Shown in pieces: positions 10,009 through 19,560 of a stretch of 64,000 nucleotides of DNA; the stretch's first letter is position 1; each line of letters starts with the position of its first letter. Location: contig JAUHYP010000009.1 in assembly GCA_030426265.1 (NCBI GenBank), forward strand, positions 39,309 through 103,308, given 5' to 3'. The stretch comes from Gammaproteobacteria bacterium (GTDB taxonomy: Bacteria; Pseudomonadota; Gammaproteobacteria; Xanthomonadales; SZUA-36). The position numbers were made by a program, and so were the translations under genes. Under the pieces are notes generated by a model. It saw only the letters and a list, made by a program, of their open reading frames with translations. It made no database searches and was not told where the DNA came from.

Positions 10009-11109
10009 TCAGCGATACCGGTCGCGAACCCCGGGGCGGAACCGGCCCCCGCTGAGCCGGTTGAGCAGGTGGTACAGCAGGTCTTTCCAGGGGGCGTGGT
10101 ACACCGACACCGCCCTCAGCTTCCGGGCCCGGGCCAATGCCTTGTTCGCACGCCTCAATTTCGACTTTGGCACCGTCTCCCGGGCGGTCCACTCGTCGTC
10201 GAGCCGGTACAGCGGGCCGATGACCGCGGCGTTGATGGGTGAGCGGTAGAAGCCGCCAAGGTCGGCCGGCTCCCGGATGTCGCCTTCCACGCCCAGCCGA
10301 CCCTGGCGTTGCAGCCGGGATTGCCGCAAGTCGTCGTCACGCACCAGCCGGGACAGCGAAAACAGCACCAGTTCGCCGATGTCCCGGGCCAGCAGCTGCC
10401 GGTAGAGGCGCTCGTGGTCCGCATCCGTGCCGGTCGCCAGTTCGTCCCGGGAAACGGCCGTCTGCACCTGCAGGCCGCTGAACACCGCGCTGCGCGGTGC
10501 GGACTCCCCGTCTTTCGCGCCCAGCCAGATCCGCAGGCCCCAGGGCAGGGCTTCGGCGCCGAGGGCGACCTGTTCCGGCAGGGCGTCCAGGCGCAGGACC
10601 ACCACGTCACCGCCCGCGGAAACCGGGGCCAGCGAGTGGGCGCCCGCCGGGGACCACTCCGGCTCGCCGGATTCCATCGGCATCCACACGGCGGAATCGC
10701 CGACGACCGGTGAACGGAGCATGCCTGCGCCGGAGTTCCACTGTTGGCGATGACGGACCAGCCCGCCGATGAGATCGTAGGTCCCGGCGTCCAGCCATGT
10801 GAACGCGGCACGCAGTCCGGCGGCCCGTGTCATGACGCCGCCACGTGGCCAGAGGGCCAGGCGGCTCGCCGTCGGCGTGCTGGCGCGAAGGTGCCGGCGC
10901 AGGCTGAACGTGGCATGGCATTCGGGCAGGTACACCAGGTCCACGTTGTCCTGGCGGGCCACCCGGTCCAGGTCGGGGTCGCGCGCGAAACCGGCCAGGA
11001 TGCACAGCCGGGCCTCGATATCGTCCAGGCCCCCGAAGCCGTGCATGGCGGACAGGGCCTCACCGACGTCCAGGGCGTAAGTGACCAGCACGGTGTCCGG
11101 CGTGCTCAT
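10009..11109 (-). CDS. Unknown protein in surface-glycan cluster
   Basis: A 366-residue soluble protein that I do not recognise. There is no signal peptide or membrane segment, and tryptophan and arginine are frequent. The C-terminal quarter is rich in basic residues (KSKLRRANKALARARKLRA). The start ATG at 11107-11109 overlaps the sulfotransferase stop (ATGA), so it is the last gene of a three-gene coupled set with that enzyme and a two-domain glycosyltransferase. Context suggests a role in making or modifying a sulfated surface glycan, perhaps as a partner or a divergent transferase. This is inference from neighbours only. Confidence 0.6.
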   Translation of the reverse strand: MSTPDTVLVTYALDVGEALSAMHGFGGLDDIEARLCILAGFARDPDLDRVARQDNVDLVYLPECHATFSLRRHLRASTPTASRLALWPRGGVMTRAAGLRAAFTWLDAGTYDLIGGLVRHRQQWNSGAGMLRSPVVGDSAVWMPMESGEPEWSPAGAHSLAPVSAGGDVVVLRLDALPEQVALGAEALPWGLRIWLGAKDGESAPRSAVFSGLQVQTAVSRDELATGTDADHERLYRQLLARDIGELVLFSLSRLVRDDDLRQSRLQRQGRLGVEGDIREPADLGGFYRSPINAAVIGPLYRLDDEWTARETVPKSKLRRANKALARARKLRAVSVYHAPWKDLLYHLLNRLSGGRFRPGVRDRYR

Positions 11110-11906
11110 GCGCCGAACTCCGCGGCGACGGCATCCATCAGTTCGTAATCCTGTCGATAGACCTCGCGAACCGATCGTTCCAGTTCCGGTGTCAGGGCGG
11201 GTGGTCGCGGGTCATTGGCGGGCGAGGCATTGAGCCGTTCGCCCTCGAATCGGTAGTGCGCCGCGGCGCCGGTGCGCTCCGCCACCCGCGCCAGCCCGTC
11301 GGCCAGCGAACCGACGTTGCCGATGTGGTCGTAGCGGATGAGGTCACGCGCGAGGATGCGCGATTGCGGGACCCAGTGCCGGTCCATTTCCCAGGGATGT
11401 TGCCGGCACACGGCGCGGACGAAACATTCGAAGGAGACGTCTTCATTCAGCGCACGGCGGTAGCCGATGCGCCTTCGGCCACCCTCCGAAAGCGCCCACT
11501 GGCGGTTGAGAATCCATTCCCGGCGCATCGGTCGGGGGTCGTCGTAGGGCTCGGCGCCCAGTCGTCGGATGCGGTTCCGGAAGCAGGACACCAGCCGCTC
11601 CATCGGGTCGCGCACGAAGGAGAAGGTGAACACGCGCTCATCCAGCAGCCAGTCGAGAAACTGGCGCTCGGGCACGTCCGAGGGCCCCAGGAAGCCCATC
11701 TCCCGGCGATTGTGGGGGCTCACCCCCTCGGGCCGCGCCGTTCCGTGCGCCATGCGGTACAGCTCCGACTTGACCAGGGAACAGGCGTTCTTGCTGATGG
11801 CCACGTAGATGGCATTGAGCCCGGGGATATAGAGCAGGTCGTTGTCGACCGTCCGGGGGCAGTAGTGCCGGGATCGGAGTTCGTGAAAATAGGCGTCCGC
11901 CGACAT
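11106..11906 (-). CDS. Sulfotransferase (family 2, PAPS-dependent)
   Basis: A 266-residue carbohydrate-type sulfotransferase, transferring sulfate from PAPS to a glycan. The 5'-phosphosulfate loop is seen as ISKNACS (residues 37-43) and the 3'-phosphate motif as FVRDPMERLVSCF (97-109), where the Arg and downstream Ser are the expected PAPS contacts. The start is ATG at 11904-11906, preceded by GGAG and sharing one base with the glycosyltransferase stop (TGATG). A GTG five codons upstream (11921) is possible but lies on the SD itself. It is the second gene of a coupled three-gene glycan set. Confidence 0.82.
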   Translation of the reverse strand: MSADAYFHELRSRHYCPRTVDNDLLYIPGLNAIYVAISKNACSLVKSELYRMAHGTARPEGVSPHNRREMGFLGPSDVPERQFLDWLLDERVFTFSFVRDPMERLVSCFRNRIRRLGAEPYDDPRPMRREWILNRQWALSEGGRRRIGYRRALNEDVSFECFVRAVCRQHPWEMDRHWVPQSRILARDLIRYDHIGNVGSLADGLARVAERTGAAAHYRFEGERLNASPANDPRPPALTPELERSVREVYRQDYELMDAVAAEFGA

Positions 11907-13636
11907 CAGGGCTTTCTCCACCAGCGGTCGGTGGTCCTCTGTACGCCGGCTTCGGACCGCAGTTCCTGCCGCTTGCCGGGGAATCGGAATTCCGACTTTT
12001 CCAGCAGTTCGAGGACCCGCTGGAAATCATTCTTGCCTAGTCTCGAGCTTTCAAAGGCGGGATTGCTCCGCCGGTGGTGCTGCGTCAGCAGGAGGTTGGT
12101 GTAGAAGATCTTCAGGCGGTTGCCCACCAGCCGCCGGTAGTCGATGAAAAAGAGTTCATGCTGTCCGGAGAAGCGGCACTCCGGGTCCCAGCGGAGACCG
12201 TATTCGCTGAACAGGCTCGGGCGCATCAGGGCGAAATTGTTCACCGTGTCCATTTCCTGCAGGAAAAAGGTCTCGTCCAGGAAAATGCGCGGCAGATCCA
12301 GGTACTGGGCAGGCAGGAAGTCGAGACGGTCCGGTTCCTCCAGGAGCAGGTGATTGAAAGCGGTCGGAACCGGTTCCGGGACTTGCCGCCCGGATTCGTC
12401 ATAGTTGAAGTTTTCACACAGACCGGCCAGCACCCCGATGTCGGGCCGGTCCGACATGACGTCCAGGGCGCGCTGGAACTCCAGGCGTTCGTCGAACAGG
12501 AAGTCGTCGTCGCAGAGGAACACGATGGGCCGCTCACAGGCCTCGACCAGGTGGTTGCGTGACACGCTGACCCCGGCGTTCTCGTCCAGGTAGCTGACCC
12601 GGCAGCCATGACGCTCGGCCGCCTCGGCGTAGGCGTCGTGGGGCGCACCCTGGACGGCGAAATGCACGTGGATGGCGTCGCCGAGCACTTCGCGAATGGA
12701 ACGCACGAAGGCCAGGCAACTGTCCGGGCGATGCACGGTGGTGAAGACGAGTTCGACATCGCCGGGCGTATAGCGGGGTCTGGGTGTCGAGGGCGTTTCC
12801 AGGCGCGGAATGCCCAGTCCGCGCCGGATCGCCTGGCTCGCCAGGCAGGATCCGTTCAAGACCTGCCGGCGGGTACGGGATTTCTGGTCGTCCGAGGAAC
12901 GCTTGTTGAAGAGCATCAGCAGCTTGGCATCCGGCGCGACGAGGTCGGCGAGCCGTTCCCGGTCGGATGGAACCCACCAGCGGTGTGATTCCTCGAAGTG
13001 CAGGGGGTGAAAGTGCTTCTCGGGCTCCAGGTGCAGGGTGTCCGGGAACTGATCCGCTACCGGCCCGAGCAGGCTCGCGCCCAGCTCCGTCCAACGGAAG
13101 CCCTCGTTCGCCGCCAGCTTCCGGTGGATCATTTCGTCCTGCCGGCGCAGGACCTCGCTGACGATGGCGCCGCCGGCGACGGAAGCGATGGCGCCGTTGG
13201 ACAGGTTGCCGCTGGTCTCGGTCTTGCGCATTCCGTAGAACTCATGCGCTTCCAGCGCCTCGCGCATCACCGGTCCCAGGTCGACCAGGGGGACGCAGTC
13301 GCTGTCCAGCCACATGCCGCCGAATCGCTGCAGCAGGGCGATGCGCAGGTAGTCGGCCTTGAGGGCGATGGCCGGCGCGGTGTTTCCCTTCAGTCGTATC
13401 CGGTCGAGGTCGAAGGGAAGGTCCGGCAGGTAATCGGCCAGGTTTTCCGGCGTGACCACGATGACCTCGCAGCTGGCGCACATGCGGCGTACCGCTTCCT
13501 GGCACAGGGTGATGTAGGCCGGCTTGTGCCGTCCGGGCGGCGTTTCCCAGTATTGCCAGATGACCGGTGTGTCCAGGCCGGGACTCATGAGCGCGGGACG
13601 CCGCGCCACGCGAGCACGCCCAGGACCCGCGGCCAT
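11906..13636 (-). CDS. Two-domain glycosyltransferase (GT32-like plus GT2-like)
   Basis: A 576-residue protein joining two transferase folds. Residues about 20-250 look like the GT32/capsular polysaccharide DXD family: WQYW near 27-30, then LKADYLRIALLQRFGG and WLDSD with the metal-binding DSD at 111-113. Residues about 290-520 look like a GT-A fold family 2 enzyme with LVFTTVHRPDSC and the metal motif CDDD at 375-378. Both metal motifs are intact, so it may add two different sugars. The ATG at 13634-13636 directly abuts the upstream stop and has GAAGG before it; a second ATG at residue 17 (MSPGLDTPVIW) is also credible. Followed by a coupled sulfotransferase. Confidence 0.78.
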   Translation of the reverse strand: MAAGPGRARVARRPALMSPGLDTPVIWQYWETPPGRHKPAYITLCQEAVRRMCASCEVIVVTPENLADYLPDLPFDLDRIRLKGNTAPAIALKADYLRIALLQRFGGMWLDSDCVPLVDLGPVMREALEAHEFYGMRKTETSGNLSNGAIASVAGGAIVSEVLRRQDEMIHRKLAANEGFRWTELGASLLGPVADQFPDTLHLEPEKHFHPLHFEESHRWWVPSDRERLADLVAPDAKLLMLFNKRSSDDQKSRTRRQVLNGSCLASQAIRRGLGIPRLETPSTPRPRYTPGDVELVFTTVHRPDSCLAFVRSIREVLGDAIHVHFAVQGAPHDAYAEAAERHGCRVSYLDENAGVSVSRNHLVEACERPIVFLCDDDFLFDERLEFQRALDVMSDRPDIGVLAGLCENFNYDESGRQVPEPVPTAFNHLLLEEPDRLDFLPAQYLDLPRIFLDETFFLQEMDTVNNFALMRPSLFSEYGLRWDPECRFSGQHELFFIDYRRLVGNRLKIFYTNLLLTQHHRRSNPAFESSRLGKNDFQRVLELLEKSEFRFPGKRQELRSEAGVQRTTDRWWRKP

Positions 13637-14194
13637 TCAGCCTTCGCGCTGGTCTCCATGGATCCAGAGCACTTCCTTGCCGCCCTCGGCCCGGGCCAGC
13701 ACGCGCCCCGCCACGAACAGGAAGTCCGAGAGGCGGTTGAGGTAACGGATGCTGACCGGGTTCACCGACTCCTCGCGCGCCAGGGACACCACGCGGCGCT
13801 CGGCGCGGCGGCACACCGTGCGCGCCACGTGACAGCGGGCCGCGGCCTCGCTGCCGCCGGGAAGGATAAAGTCCTTCAGCGCCGGCAGGTCGGTGTTCAG
13901 GGTGTCGAGGTCGCCCTCCATCGCGGTGACGTAGGACTCGGGAATGAGGGTGACGCCGGGCATGCACAGCTCGCCGCCGAGGTCGAACAGCTCGTGCTGC
14001 ACGCGGTCCAGGATGGGGCGGACGGTGGCCGGCATGTCCGCGGCCAGCAAGAGGCCGACGCAGGCATTGAGTTCGTCCACGGTGCCGTAGGCTTCGACGC
14101 GCAGGCTGTCCTTGTCGACGCGCTCGCCGTCGCCCAGGCCGGTGGTTCCGGAGTCACCCGTACGGGTGTAGATCTTGGAAAGTCGGTTGCCCAT
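13637..14194 (-). CDS. PduO-type ATP:cob(I)alamin adenosyltransferase
   Basis: A 185-residue enzyme that makes adenosylcobalamin from cob(I)alamin and ATP. The N-terminal P-loop-like KIYTRTGDSGTTGLGDG (residues 7-23), the VDELNA segment (39-44), CRRAERR and the FLFVAGR helix are PduO/MMAB hallmarks, and the length is typical. No cobalamin-dependent enzyme is nearby. It directly precedes the glycosyltransferase gene without a gap, probably a positional rather than functional link. A 158-nt gap with no recognised signal separates it from guanine deaminase. Confidence 0.92.
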   Translation of the reverse strand: MGNRLSKIYTRTGDSGTTGLGDGERVDKDSLRVEAYGTVDELNACVGLLLAADMPATVRPILDRVQHELFDLGGELCMPGVTLIPESYVTAMEGDLDTLNTDLPALKDFILPGGSEAAARCHVARTVCRRAERRVVSLAREESVNPVSIRYLNRLSDFLFVAGRVLARAEGGKEVLWIHGDQREG

Positions 14195-14352
14195 GGGGTG
14201 ATGAATTCAGGTCGTGAAAGCGGTGCGGGGAACAGGTCGCCAACATAGACGATTTGCCGGGGAAGGTCACTTCAGTTCGAGAGTGCGCAGTGTGACCGTG
14301 CCCGGCGGCCGACGGCACGATGGTCGAACGGATGGGTCCGGGCGCCCGGATC

Positions 14353-15687
14353 TCAGGGGCGCTGGTGGCGCAACTGGCCGGCCACCCAGGTGGCCTGCAC
14401 CGCCCGGTCGTCGCCCAGGGTGATCTGCACGAACAGGGCCTCTTCCAGGCTGTCGACGAACGCCATGCGGTGGGTGACCAGGGGCGTGGACTTCATGTCC
14501 AGGACCACGAGGTCGGCCTCCATGCCCGGGGCGATGTGGCCGACCCTGTCTTCCAGGCACATCGCGCGCGCCGAGCCCCGCGTAGCGAGGTAGAAGGCCT
14601 CGCCGGCGGTGAGCGCTTGGCCGTGCACCCGGGCCGCCTGGTAGGCCTCGCTGAGCGTCTGCAGGATCGAGAAGGACGTACCGGCCCCCAGGTCCGTGCC
14701 GATGCCGACGTTGACGGGCCGCTCCTGGTTCACGGCACGGAACAGGTCCAGCGCGCCGCTGCCCAGGAAGGCGTTCGAAGTGGGGCAGTGCGCGATGGCC
14801 GCGCCGCAGTCGTGCAGGCGGCCCAGTTCCGGTTCGGACAGGTGGATGCCGTGGCCGAAGAGGGCGCGCGGCCCGCACAGCCCGGCGTGGTCGTAGACGT
14901 CGAGATAGCCCGCCCGCTCGGAAAAGAGCTGCCGGACCCATTCGATTTCGCCCGGGGTTTCCGAGAGGTGCGTCTGCAGGTAGCAGTCCGGGAACTCACG
15001 CCAGAGCTCACCGGCCGCGGCGAGCTGTTCGGCGGTGCTCGTGGGTGCGAAGCGCGGTGATATGGCGTACATCAGCCGGTCCTGGCCGTGCCAGCGTTCG
15101 ATCAGGGCCTTCGAGTCGTCGTAGCCGGACCGGGCGGTGTCGAGCAGGTCCTCCGGCGCATGGCGGTTCATCAGCAGCTTGCCCGCCGCCAGGCGAAGAC
15201 CCAGGCGCTGCGCCTCCTCGAACAGGGCGTCGACCGATTCGGGATGGACGGTGCAGTACACGCAACTGGTGGTCACGCCGTTGCGCAGGCACTCGGCGAG
15301 AAACACCCTCGCGACCGTGCTCGCGAAGGCCTTGTCGGCGAACCGGCGTTCGGTGGGATAGCTGTAGCGCTCCAGCCATTCGAGCAGCCCTTCGCCGAAG
15401 GCCCCGATCATCGGCACCTGGGGGAAGTGGACGTGGGTGTCGATGAACCCGGCGGAAATCAGGGCGTCGGGCCCGTAGTCGTGAATGTCGATGCCTGGCG
15501 GCAGTTCCGGCAGGATTGCGTCGGCCGGGCCGAAATGGGTGACGAGGCCGCCGCCCATCGCCACGATGGCGTCCGGTTCGTACACCAGGGTGTCCTCGAC
15601 GCCGTGCGCGAAGGCATCGCCGGTGAACGTGATGGCGGGGCCACGAATGGCCCGGTCGGGCGCGCCGGGGGTCGCTGTCGCTTGCAT
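14353..15687 (-). CDS. guaD: Guanine deaminase
   Basis: A 444-residue zinc amidohydrolase converting guanine to xanthine and ammonia. The family signature GFIDTHVHFPQ (80-90) provides HVH metal ligands. Further ligands and active-site groups are visible as LQTHLSE, the FGHGIHLSE segment and GTDLGAG near 332-338. Length matches guanine deaminases. It is divergent from gcvT across 175 nt. No other purine-salvage gene is adjacent, although purC lies 2 kb away on the same strand. Confidence 0.93.
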   Translation of the reverse strand: MQATATPGAPDRAIRGPAITFTGDAFAHGVEDTLVYEPDAIVAMGGGLVTHFGPADAILPELPPGIDIHDYGPDALISAGFIDTHVHFPQVPMIGAFGEGLLEWLERYSYPTERRFADKAFASTVARVFLAECLRNGVTTSCVYCTVHPESVDALFEEAQRLGLRLAAGKLLMNRHAPEDLLDTARSGYDDSKALIERWHGQDRLMYAISPRFAPTSTAEQLAAAGELWREFPDCYLQTHLSETPGEIEWVRQLFSERAGYLDVYDHAGLCGPRALFGHGIHLSEPELGRLHDCGAAIAHCPTSNAFLGSGALDLFRAVNQERPVNVGIGTDLGAGTSFSILQTLSEAYQAARVHGQALTAGEAFYLATRGSARAMCLEDRVGHIAPGMEADLVVLDMKSTPLVTHRMAFVDSLEEALFVQITLGDDRAVQATWVAGQLRHQRP

Positions 15688-15788
15688 ACACCGATGCTAC
15701 TCCAATGGGCGCGCGCACGGCGTCGGCACATCCGCCTTCGGAGGCGTCGTTCACCGGCCTGAAAGGGCGCTTTGCTGACGCCCGGGGA

Positions 15789-15816
15789 TTGAATCCGCGC
15801 GCCCGCGGCGTATAGT
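15789..15816 (+). promoter_or_regulatory. Sigma-70 promoter of gcvT
   Basis: TTGAAT at 15789-15794 and TATAGT at 15811-15816 with a 16-nt spacer. A transcript starting near 15823 would have a leader of about 40 nt before the gcvT ATG, with GAGGAG as ribosome binding site. There is no room for a glycine riboswitch. Confidence 0.65.
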
Positions 15817-15862
15817 GGCGGCCCCTGACGACGACCCGCGCCACGCCCCGAGGAGCCCGACC

Positions 15863-16951
15863 ATGGCCCAGACCACGCCCCTGCATGCCGCCCATCTCGC
15901 CGCCGGCGCCCGCATGGTGGATTTCGGCGGCTGGGACATGCCCATCAACTACGGGTCCCAGATCGAGGAGCACCACGCCGTGCGCCAGGACGCGGGCATG
16001 TTCGACGTCTCGCACATGACCATCGTCGACCTGCGCGGCGACCGCACGCGCGCCTTCCTTTCCTACCTGCTGGCCAACGACGTGGCGAAGCTGCAGGTCC
16101 CGGGCAAGGCGCTGTACAGCTGCATGCTGCGCGAGGACGGGGGCGTCATCGACGACCTGATCACCTACTACCTGGCCGAGGACTTCTTTCGCCTGGTGGT
16201 CAATGCCTCGACGCGCGACAAGGACCTGGAATGGATCGAGGACCAGGCCGGCGACTTCGGTGTGTCCGTGACGGAGCGGCCCGAGCTGGCCATGATCGCC
16301 GTGCAGGGTCCGAACGCGCGTGAGAAGGCCGCGGGCCTGCTCGATCCCGAAGCCGCCCAGGCGGCCCTGGCGCTCAAGCCATTCAACGCCCTTTCCGCCG
16401 GCGACTGGTTCATTGCCCGCACGGGCTACACCGGTGAGGACGGCTTCGAGATCGCCCTGCCGGGCGCGGTCGCCGAAGCGGCCTGGAACGCGCTGGCGGC
16501 CGCCGGGGTGCGACCCTGTGGCCTCGGTGCGCGTGACACGCTGCGCCTGGAAGCCGGCATGAACCTCTACGGCCAGGACATGAACGAAAACGTCACACCC
16601 CTGGAGTCCGGCCTGGCCTGGACCGTGGCTCTGGACGGCGAACGCGACTTCATCGGCCGCGCCGCGCTCGAGCAGCAGAAGGCTTCGGGCGTCCAACGCA
16701 AGCTGGTCGGCCTGGTGCTTGAGGATCGCGGCGTGCTGCGCCACGACCAGGTCGTGCTGAGCGATGCGGGCAAGGGCGTGGTCACCAGCGGGACTTTCTC
16801 ACCGACGCTGTCGAAGGCCATCGCCCTGGCGCGCGTGCCGGTGGGTACCGGCGCCGCGGTGGAAGTGGACATCCGCGGCCGCAAACTCGCGGCCCGCGTG
16901 GTACGCCCGCCCTTCGCGCGCAACGGCCAGGTCTGCGACGGCATCGTCTGA
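15863..16951 (+). CDS. gcvT: Aminomethyltransferase (glycine cleavage T protein)
   Basis: A 362-residue folate-dependent T protein. It takes the aminomethyl group from lipoylated H protein, releasing ammonia and forming methylene-tetrahydrofolate. Diagnostic segments: [27 protein letters not shown] and a [11 protein letters not shown] motif. The ATG at 15863 follows GAGGAG; the ATG 48 nt upstream lacks family similarity. gcvH follows after 68 nt; gcvP is not in the window. Glycine cleavage also needs lipoamide dehydrogenase, likewise elsewhere. Confidence 0.96.
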   Translation: MAQTTPLHAAHLAAGARMVDFGGWDMPINYGSQIEEHHAVRQDAGMFDVSHMTIVDLRGDRTRAFLSYLLANDVAKLQVPGKALYSCMLREDGGVIDDLITYYLAEDFFRLVVNASTRDKDLEWIEDQAGDFGVSVTERPELAMIAVQGPNAREKAAGLLDPEAAQAALALKPFNALSAGDWFIARTGYTGEDGFEIALPGAVAEAAWNALAAAGVRPCGLGARDTLRLEAGMNLYGQDMNENVTPLESGLAWTVALDGERDFIGRAALEQQKASGVQRKLVGLVLEDRGVLRHDQVVLSDAGKGVVTSGTFSPTLSKAIALARVPVGTGAAVEVDIRGRKLAARVVRPPFARNGQVCDGIV

Positions 16952-16954
16952 GGC

Positions 16955-16982
16955 TTGCACCCGCAGGCTCAGCGTCTAGAAT
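16955..16982 (+). promoter_or_regulatory. Probable own promoter of gcvH
   Basis: TTGCAC (16955-16960), 16-nt spacer, TAGAAT (16977-16982) in the gap between gcvT and gcvH. It would let H protein be made independently of T protein; read-through from gcvT is also possible because no terminator is seen. Confidence 0.55.
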
Positions 16983-17019
16983 TTCAGCGACAACCCCACC
17001 GAGAACGGCGACATCTCCC

Positions 17020-17403
17020 ATGAGCAACGTGCCCGACAACCTGCGCTACACCGAGTCCCACGAATGGGTCGACGACGAGGACGCCAATGCCATCCGCATC
17101 GGCATCACCGACCACGCCCAGGAGCAGCTGGGGGACCTGGTCTACATCGAGTTGCCGGCCGTCGGTGACGAGTTCGACCAGGGCGACACCTGCGCCACGG
17201 TGGAATCGGTGAAAGCCGCCAGCGACATCTACGCGCCCATCGCGGGCGAAGTGGTGGCGGTGAACGAAGACCTCGAGAACTCGCCGGAACTGGTCAACAA
17301 CGACCCCTACGGCACCGGCTGGCTGTTCGCCATCAAGCCGGCCGACCCGTCCGACGTGGACGACCTGCTCGACGCGGAAACTTACGCGCAGCAGCAGGAC
17401 TGA
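17020..17403 (+). CDS. gcvH: Glycine cleavage system H protein
   Basis: A 127-residue lipoyl carrier that shuttles the aminomethyl group between P, T and L proteins. The lipoylation lysine sits in the canonical [12 protein letters not shown] segment (Lys67 by count), flanked by the YTESHEWV N-terminus and the ENSPELVN loop. Length and sequence are typical. Confidence 0.97.
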   Translation: MSNVPDNLRYTESHEWVDDEDANAIRIGITDHAQEQLGDLVYIELPAVGDEFDQGDTCATVESVKAASDIYAPIAGEVVAVNEDLENSPELVNNDPYGTGWLFAIKPADPSDVDDLLDAETYAQQQD

Positions 17404-17460
17404 TCGGGGCCGGAAAGCGGGCGACAGGGCGGAACTTCGGTTCCGCGAGGCCTCTGGCGC

Positions 17461-17931
17461 TCAGAAGTTCAAACCCACACGCCGGTAGACAAAGGACATC
17501 AGCCACGCCGGGCCGATGAGCAGGAACTGCAGGTCCTTGAAGAAGGACGGCTTCTTGCCCTCGATCCTGTGGCCGATGAACTGGCCGATCCAGGCCAGCA
17601 CGAACAGCACCAGCGCCACCTGCCACAGCGGCCAGGGGGCATGGGTGTCGACCCAGGCCGCGATCCAGAGCATGGCCAGGTTGTAGGCCAGCAGCCCCAG
17701 GCCGAGAGACACCGAGAGGCTGAAGTAGTAGATCTGCGCCAGGACCAGCACCACGACGGCCCAATTGACCGGCACCGGCCCGACGGACAGGTCGCCGGGG
17801 AATGGAAGGGCCCACAGCAGGGCTACCACCGTCCAGACGATCACCGGCACGCAGATCCAGTGCACCGCCTTGTTGGTGGGGTTGCGGTGGCTTTCGCCGT
17901 ATTCGTCCAGCAGGGCGGCCAGGCGGCTCAT
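17461..17931 (-). CDS. Mpo1-like (DUF962) membrane protein
   Basis: A 156-residue protein with four predicted membrane segments (about 28-44, 56-73, 77-93 and 101-117). It carries the DUF962 signatures: [15 protein letters not shown] near the N-terminus and [15 protein letters not shown] near 114-128, whose histidines bind Fe(II) in yeast Mpo1, a 2-hydroxy fatty acid dioxygenase. Relatives in bacteria are mostly uncharacterised. Its start overlaps the purC stop by 4 nt (ATGA), so it is translated with a purine gene, an unexpected pairing. Confidence 0.82.
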   Translation of the reverse strand: MSRLAALLDEYGESHRNPTNKAVHWICVPVIVWTVVALLWALPFPGDLSVGPVPVNWAVVVLVLAQIYYFSLSVSLGLGLLAYNLAMLWIAAWVDTHAPWPLWQVALVLFVLAWIGQFIGHRIEGKKPSFFKDLQFLLIGPAWLMSFVYRRVGLNF

Positions 17932-18812
17932 GCCAGCCCCTCCATCACCTGACCCTCCATCAGTTGCACCACCTTTTCGTACTGCTGCCGCGTGTGTTCG
18001 ATCAGCTCCGCCGGCACGCTTGGCCCCGGGGGCGTCTTGTCCCAGTCCAGCGTCTCCAGGTAGTCGCGGATGATCTGCTTGTCGAAGCTCGGCGGGCTGG
18101 TGCCCGGCGCGTAGGCGTCCGCAGGCCAGTAGCGAGAGGAATCAGGCGTGAGCACCTCGTCCATCACGTGCAGGACGCCGTTCGCGTCCAGGCCGAACTC
18201 GAACTTGGTGTCGGCGATGATCACGCCCCGGGCCTCGGCGTGGCGGGCGGCGGTGTCGTACAGGCGGAGACTCACATCCCGCACCTCATTCGCGCGTTCT
18301 TCGCCGACCAGGCTCACGATGTGTTCGAAGCTCACGTTCTCGTCGTGGTCGCCCACGGCGGCCTTGGTGGAAGGCGTGAACAGCACCTCCGGCAGCCGGT
18401 CTGCCTGGCGCAGGCCCTCCGGCAAGGGGATGCCGCAGAGCGCGCCGGTGGCCCGGTAGTCCTTCCAGCCCGAACCGATCAGGTAGCCGCGAACGATGGC
18501 CTCGACCGGCAGGGCCTGCAGCCGCTTGACCAGCATGGAGCGGGGGGCCAGCCGCGCCGCGAGTTCCGCATCGCCCAGCACCTCCGCGAGATCGAGGTCG
18601 TGGGCCAGGTGGTTGGGGACGATGTCGCCCAGCAGTTCGAACCAGAAGCGCGAGATGTGCGTCAGCATCTCGCCCTTGCCCGGAATCGGGTCCGGCAGCA
18701 CCACGTCGAAGGCCGAAAGCCGGTCGGAGGCCACCATCAGCAGGTGGTCCTCGCCCACGGCGAAGCAGTCGCGCACCTTGCCCTGGTGGACCAGGGGCAG
18801 GGTGGTGATCAT
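17928..18812 (-). CDS. purC: SAICAR synthetase (phosphoribosylaminoimidazole-succinocarboxamide synthase)
   Basis: A 294-residue ATP-dependent ligase joining CAIR and aspartate in purine synthesis. The ATP-site motif HQGKVRDCF opens the protein, followed by [22 protein letters not shown] and the [10 protein letters not shown] segment, all diagnostic. It belongs to the longer (about 300-residue) class. ATG at 18810-18812 is chosen because similarity begins at the next residues; the frame is open 40 codons further upstream without similarity. Confidence 0.95.
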   Translation of the reverse strand: MITTLPLVHQGKVRDCFAVGEDHLLMVASDRLSAFDVVLPDPIPGKGEMLTHISRFWFELLGDIVPNHLAHDLDLAEVLGDAELAARLAPRSMLVKRLQALPVEAIVRGYLIGSGWKDYRATGALCGIPLPEGLRQADRLPEVLFTPSTKAAVGDHDENVSFEHIVSLVGEERANEVRDVSLRLYDTAARHAEARGVIIADTKFEFGLDANGVLHVMDEVLTPDSSRYWPADAYAPGTSPPSFDKQIIRDYLETLDWDKTPPGPSVPAELIEHTRQQYEKVVQLMEGQVMEGLA

Positions 18813-18936
18813 GGCGGTGTCGTAGGGGGCGTGCACGGCGTCGGGATCCCGGGGCGTCGGTGCGGGGATTATAGACGCAAGGGCCGCGGAACGAGCCCGC
18901 ATCGCGGCGCGACGCAGCCTCGCCTGGAACATGGGC

Positions 18937-19524
18937 TCAGACCACTTCCAGCCAGTCCGGCCGGTGCACCAGGCACAGGGCCACCACCAGCAGCAACAGC
19001 GGCAACAGCACCACGGCGGTGAAGGAGAAGATCACGGTCAGCTCCATGATCCCGAGGATCAGGCTGAGCGCGCCCAGCAGCGTGAACAGGGCCGGCAGCT
19101 GGGCGCGGTCACGCAGCAGGAGCACGGCGATCACGATGTCGACGAGGCCGAACAGCACCAGCAAGGGCAGCCAGAACGCCATGGCCAGGACCGTGACGAC
19201 GTCTCCGTCCAGGAACCAGCCCGTGAGGGCGATGAAGAAGAGGCCGAAGTGGAACAGCAGCGTCAGGCCGACCAGCACCAGCAGCGGAATGTCCAGCGTC
19301 CGGTAACTCAAGCGCTCGCGAAGGTAGTCGCGCAGGGCGAGGTAGGCCCAGGCGGCGGCCAGGCCCAGGGCCAGGAACAGCAGATCCGCGAAGCTGGGAC
19401 CGCCGTCGAGCGGGTGGCGACCGGTCAGGCCCACCCGGACGAGATCCTGCAGCCACAGCAGCGGCAGGCCGATGGCGGCGGCCAGTGCGGCCATTGCGGG
19501 GAGTCGGAAGTCACGATCGGTCAT
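18937..19524 (-). CDS. Small integral membrane protein linked to XRE regulator
   Basis: A 195-residue very hydrophobic protein with about five membrane helices (near 9-27, 46-64, 81-104, 110-136 and 146-185) and few charged residues. I do not recognise a catalytic motif. It starts at ATG 19522-19524 with GGAG 8 nt upstream; a GTG ten codons earlier has no SD. The gene follows a YozG-like regulator on the same strand. That pairing resembles DUF2975-type membrane protein/regulator pairs in other bacteria, but assignment to that family is a guess from arrangement. Confidence 0.6.
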   Translation of the reverse strand: MTDRDFRLPAMAALAAAIGLPLLWLQDLVRVGLTGRHPLDGGPSFADLLFLALGLAAAWAYLALRDYLRERLSYRTLDIPLLVLVGLTLLFHFGLFFIALTGWFLDGDVVTVLAMAFWLPLLVLFGLVDIVIAVLLLRDRAQLPALFTLLGALSLILGIMELTVIFSFTAVVLLPLLLLVVALCLVHRPDWLEVV

Positions 19525-19560
19525 GGCAGTCTCCGGTTCAGGGTCGGGCGTCACGTTGCG

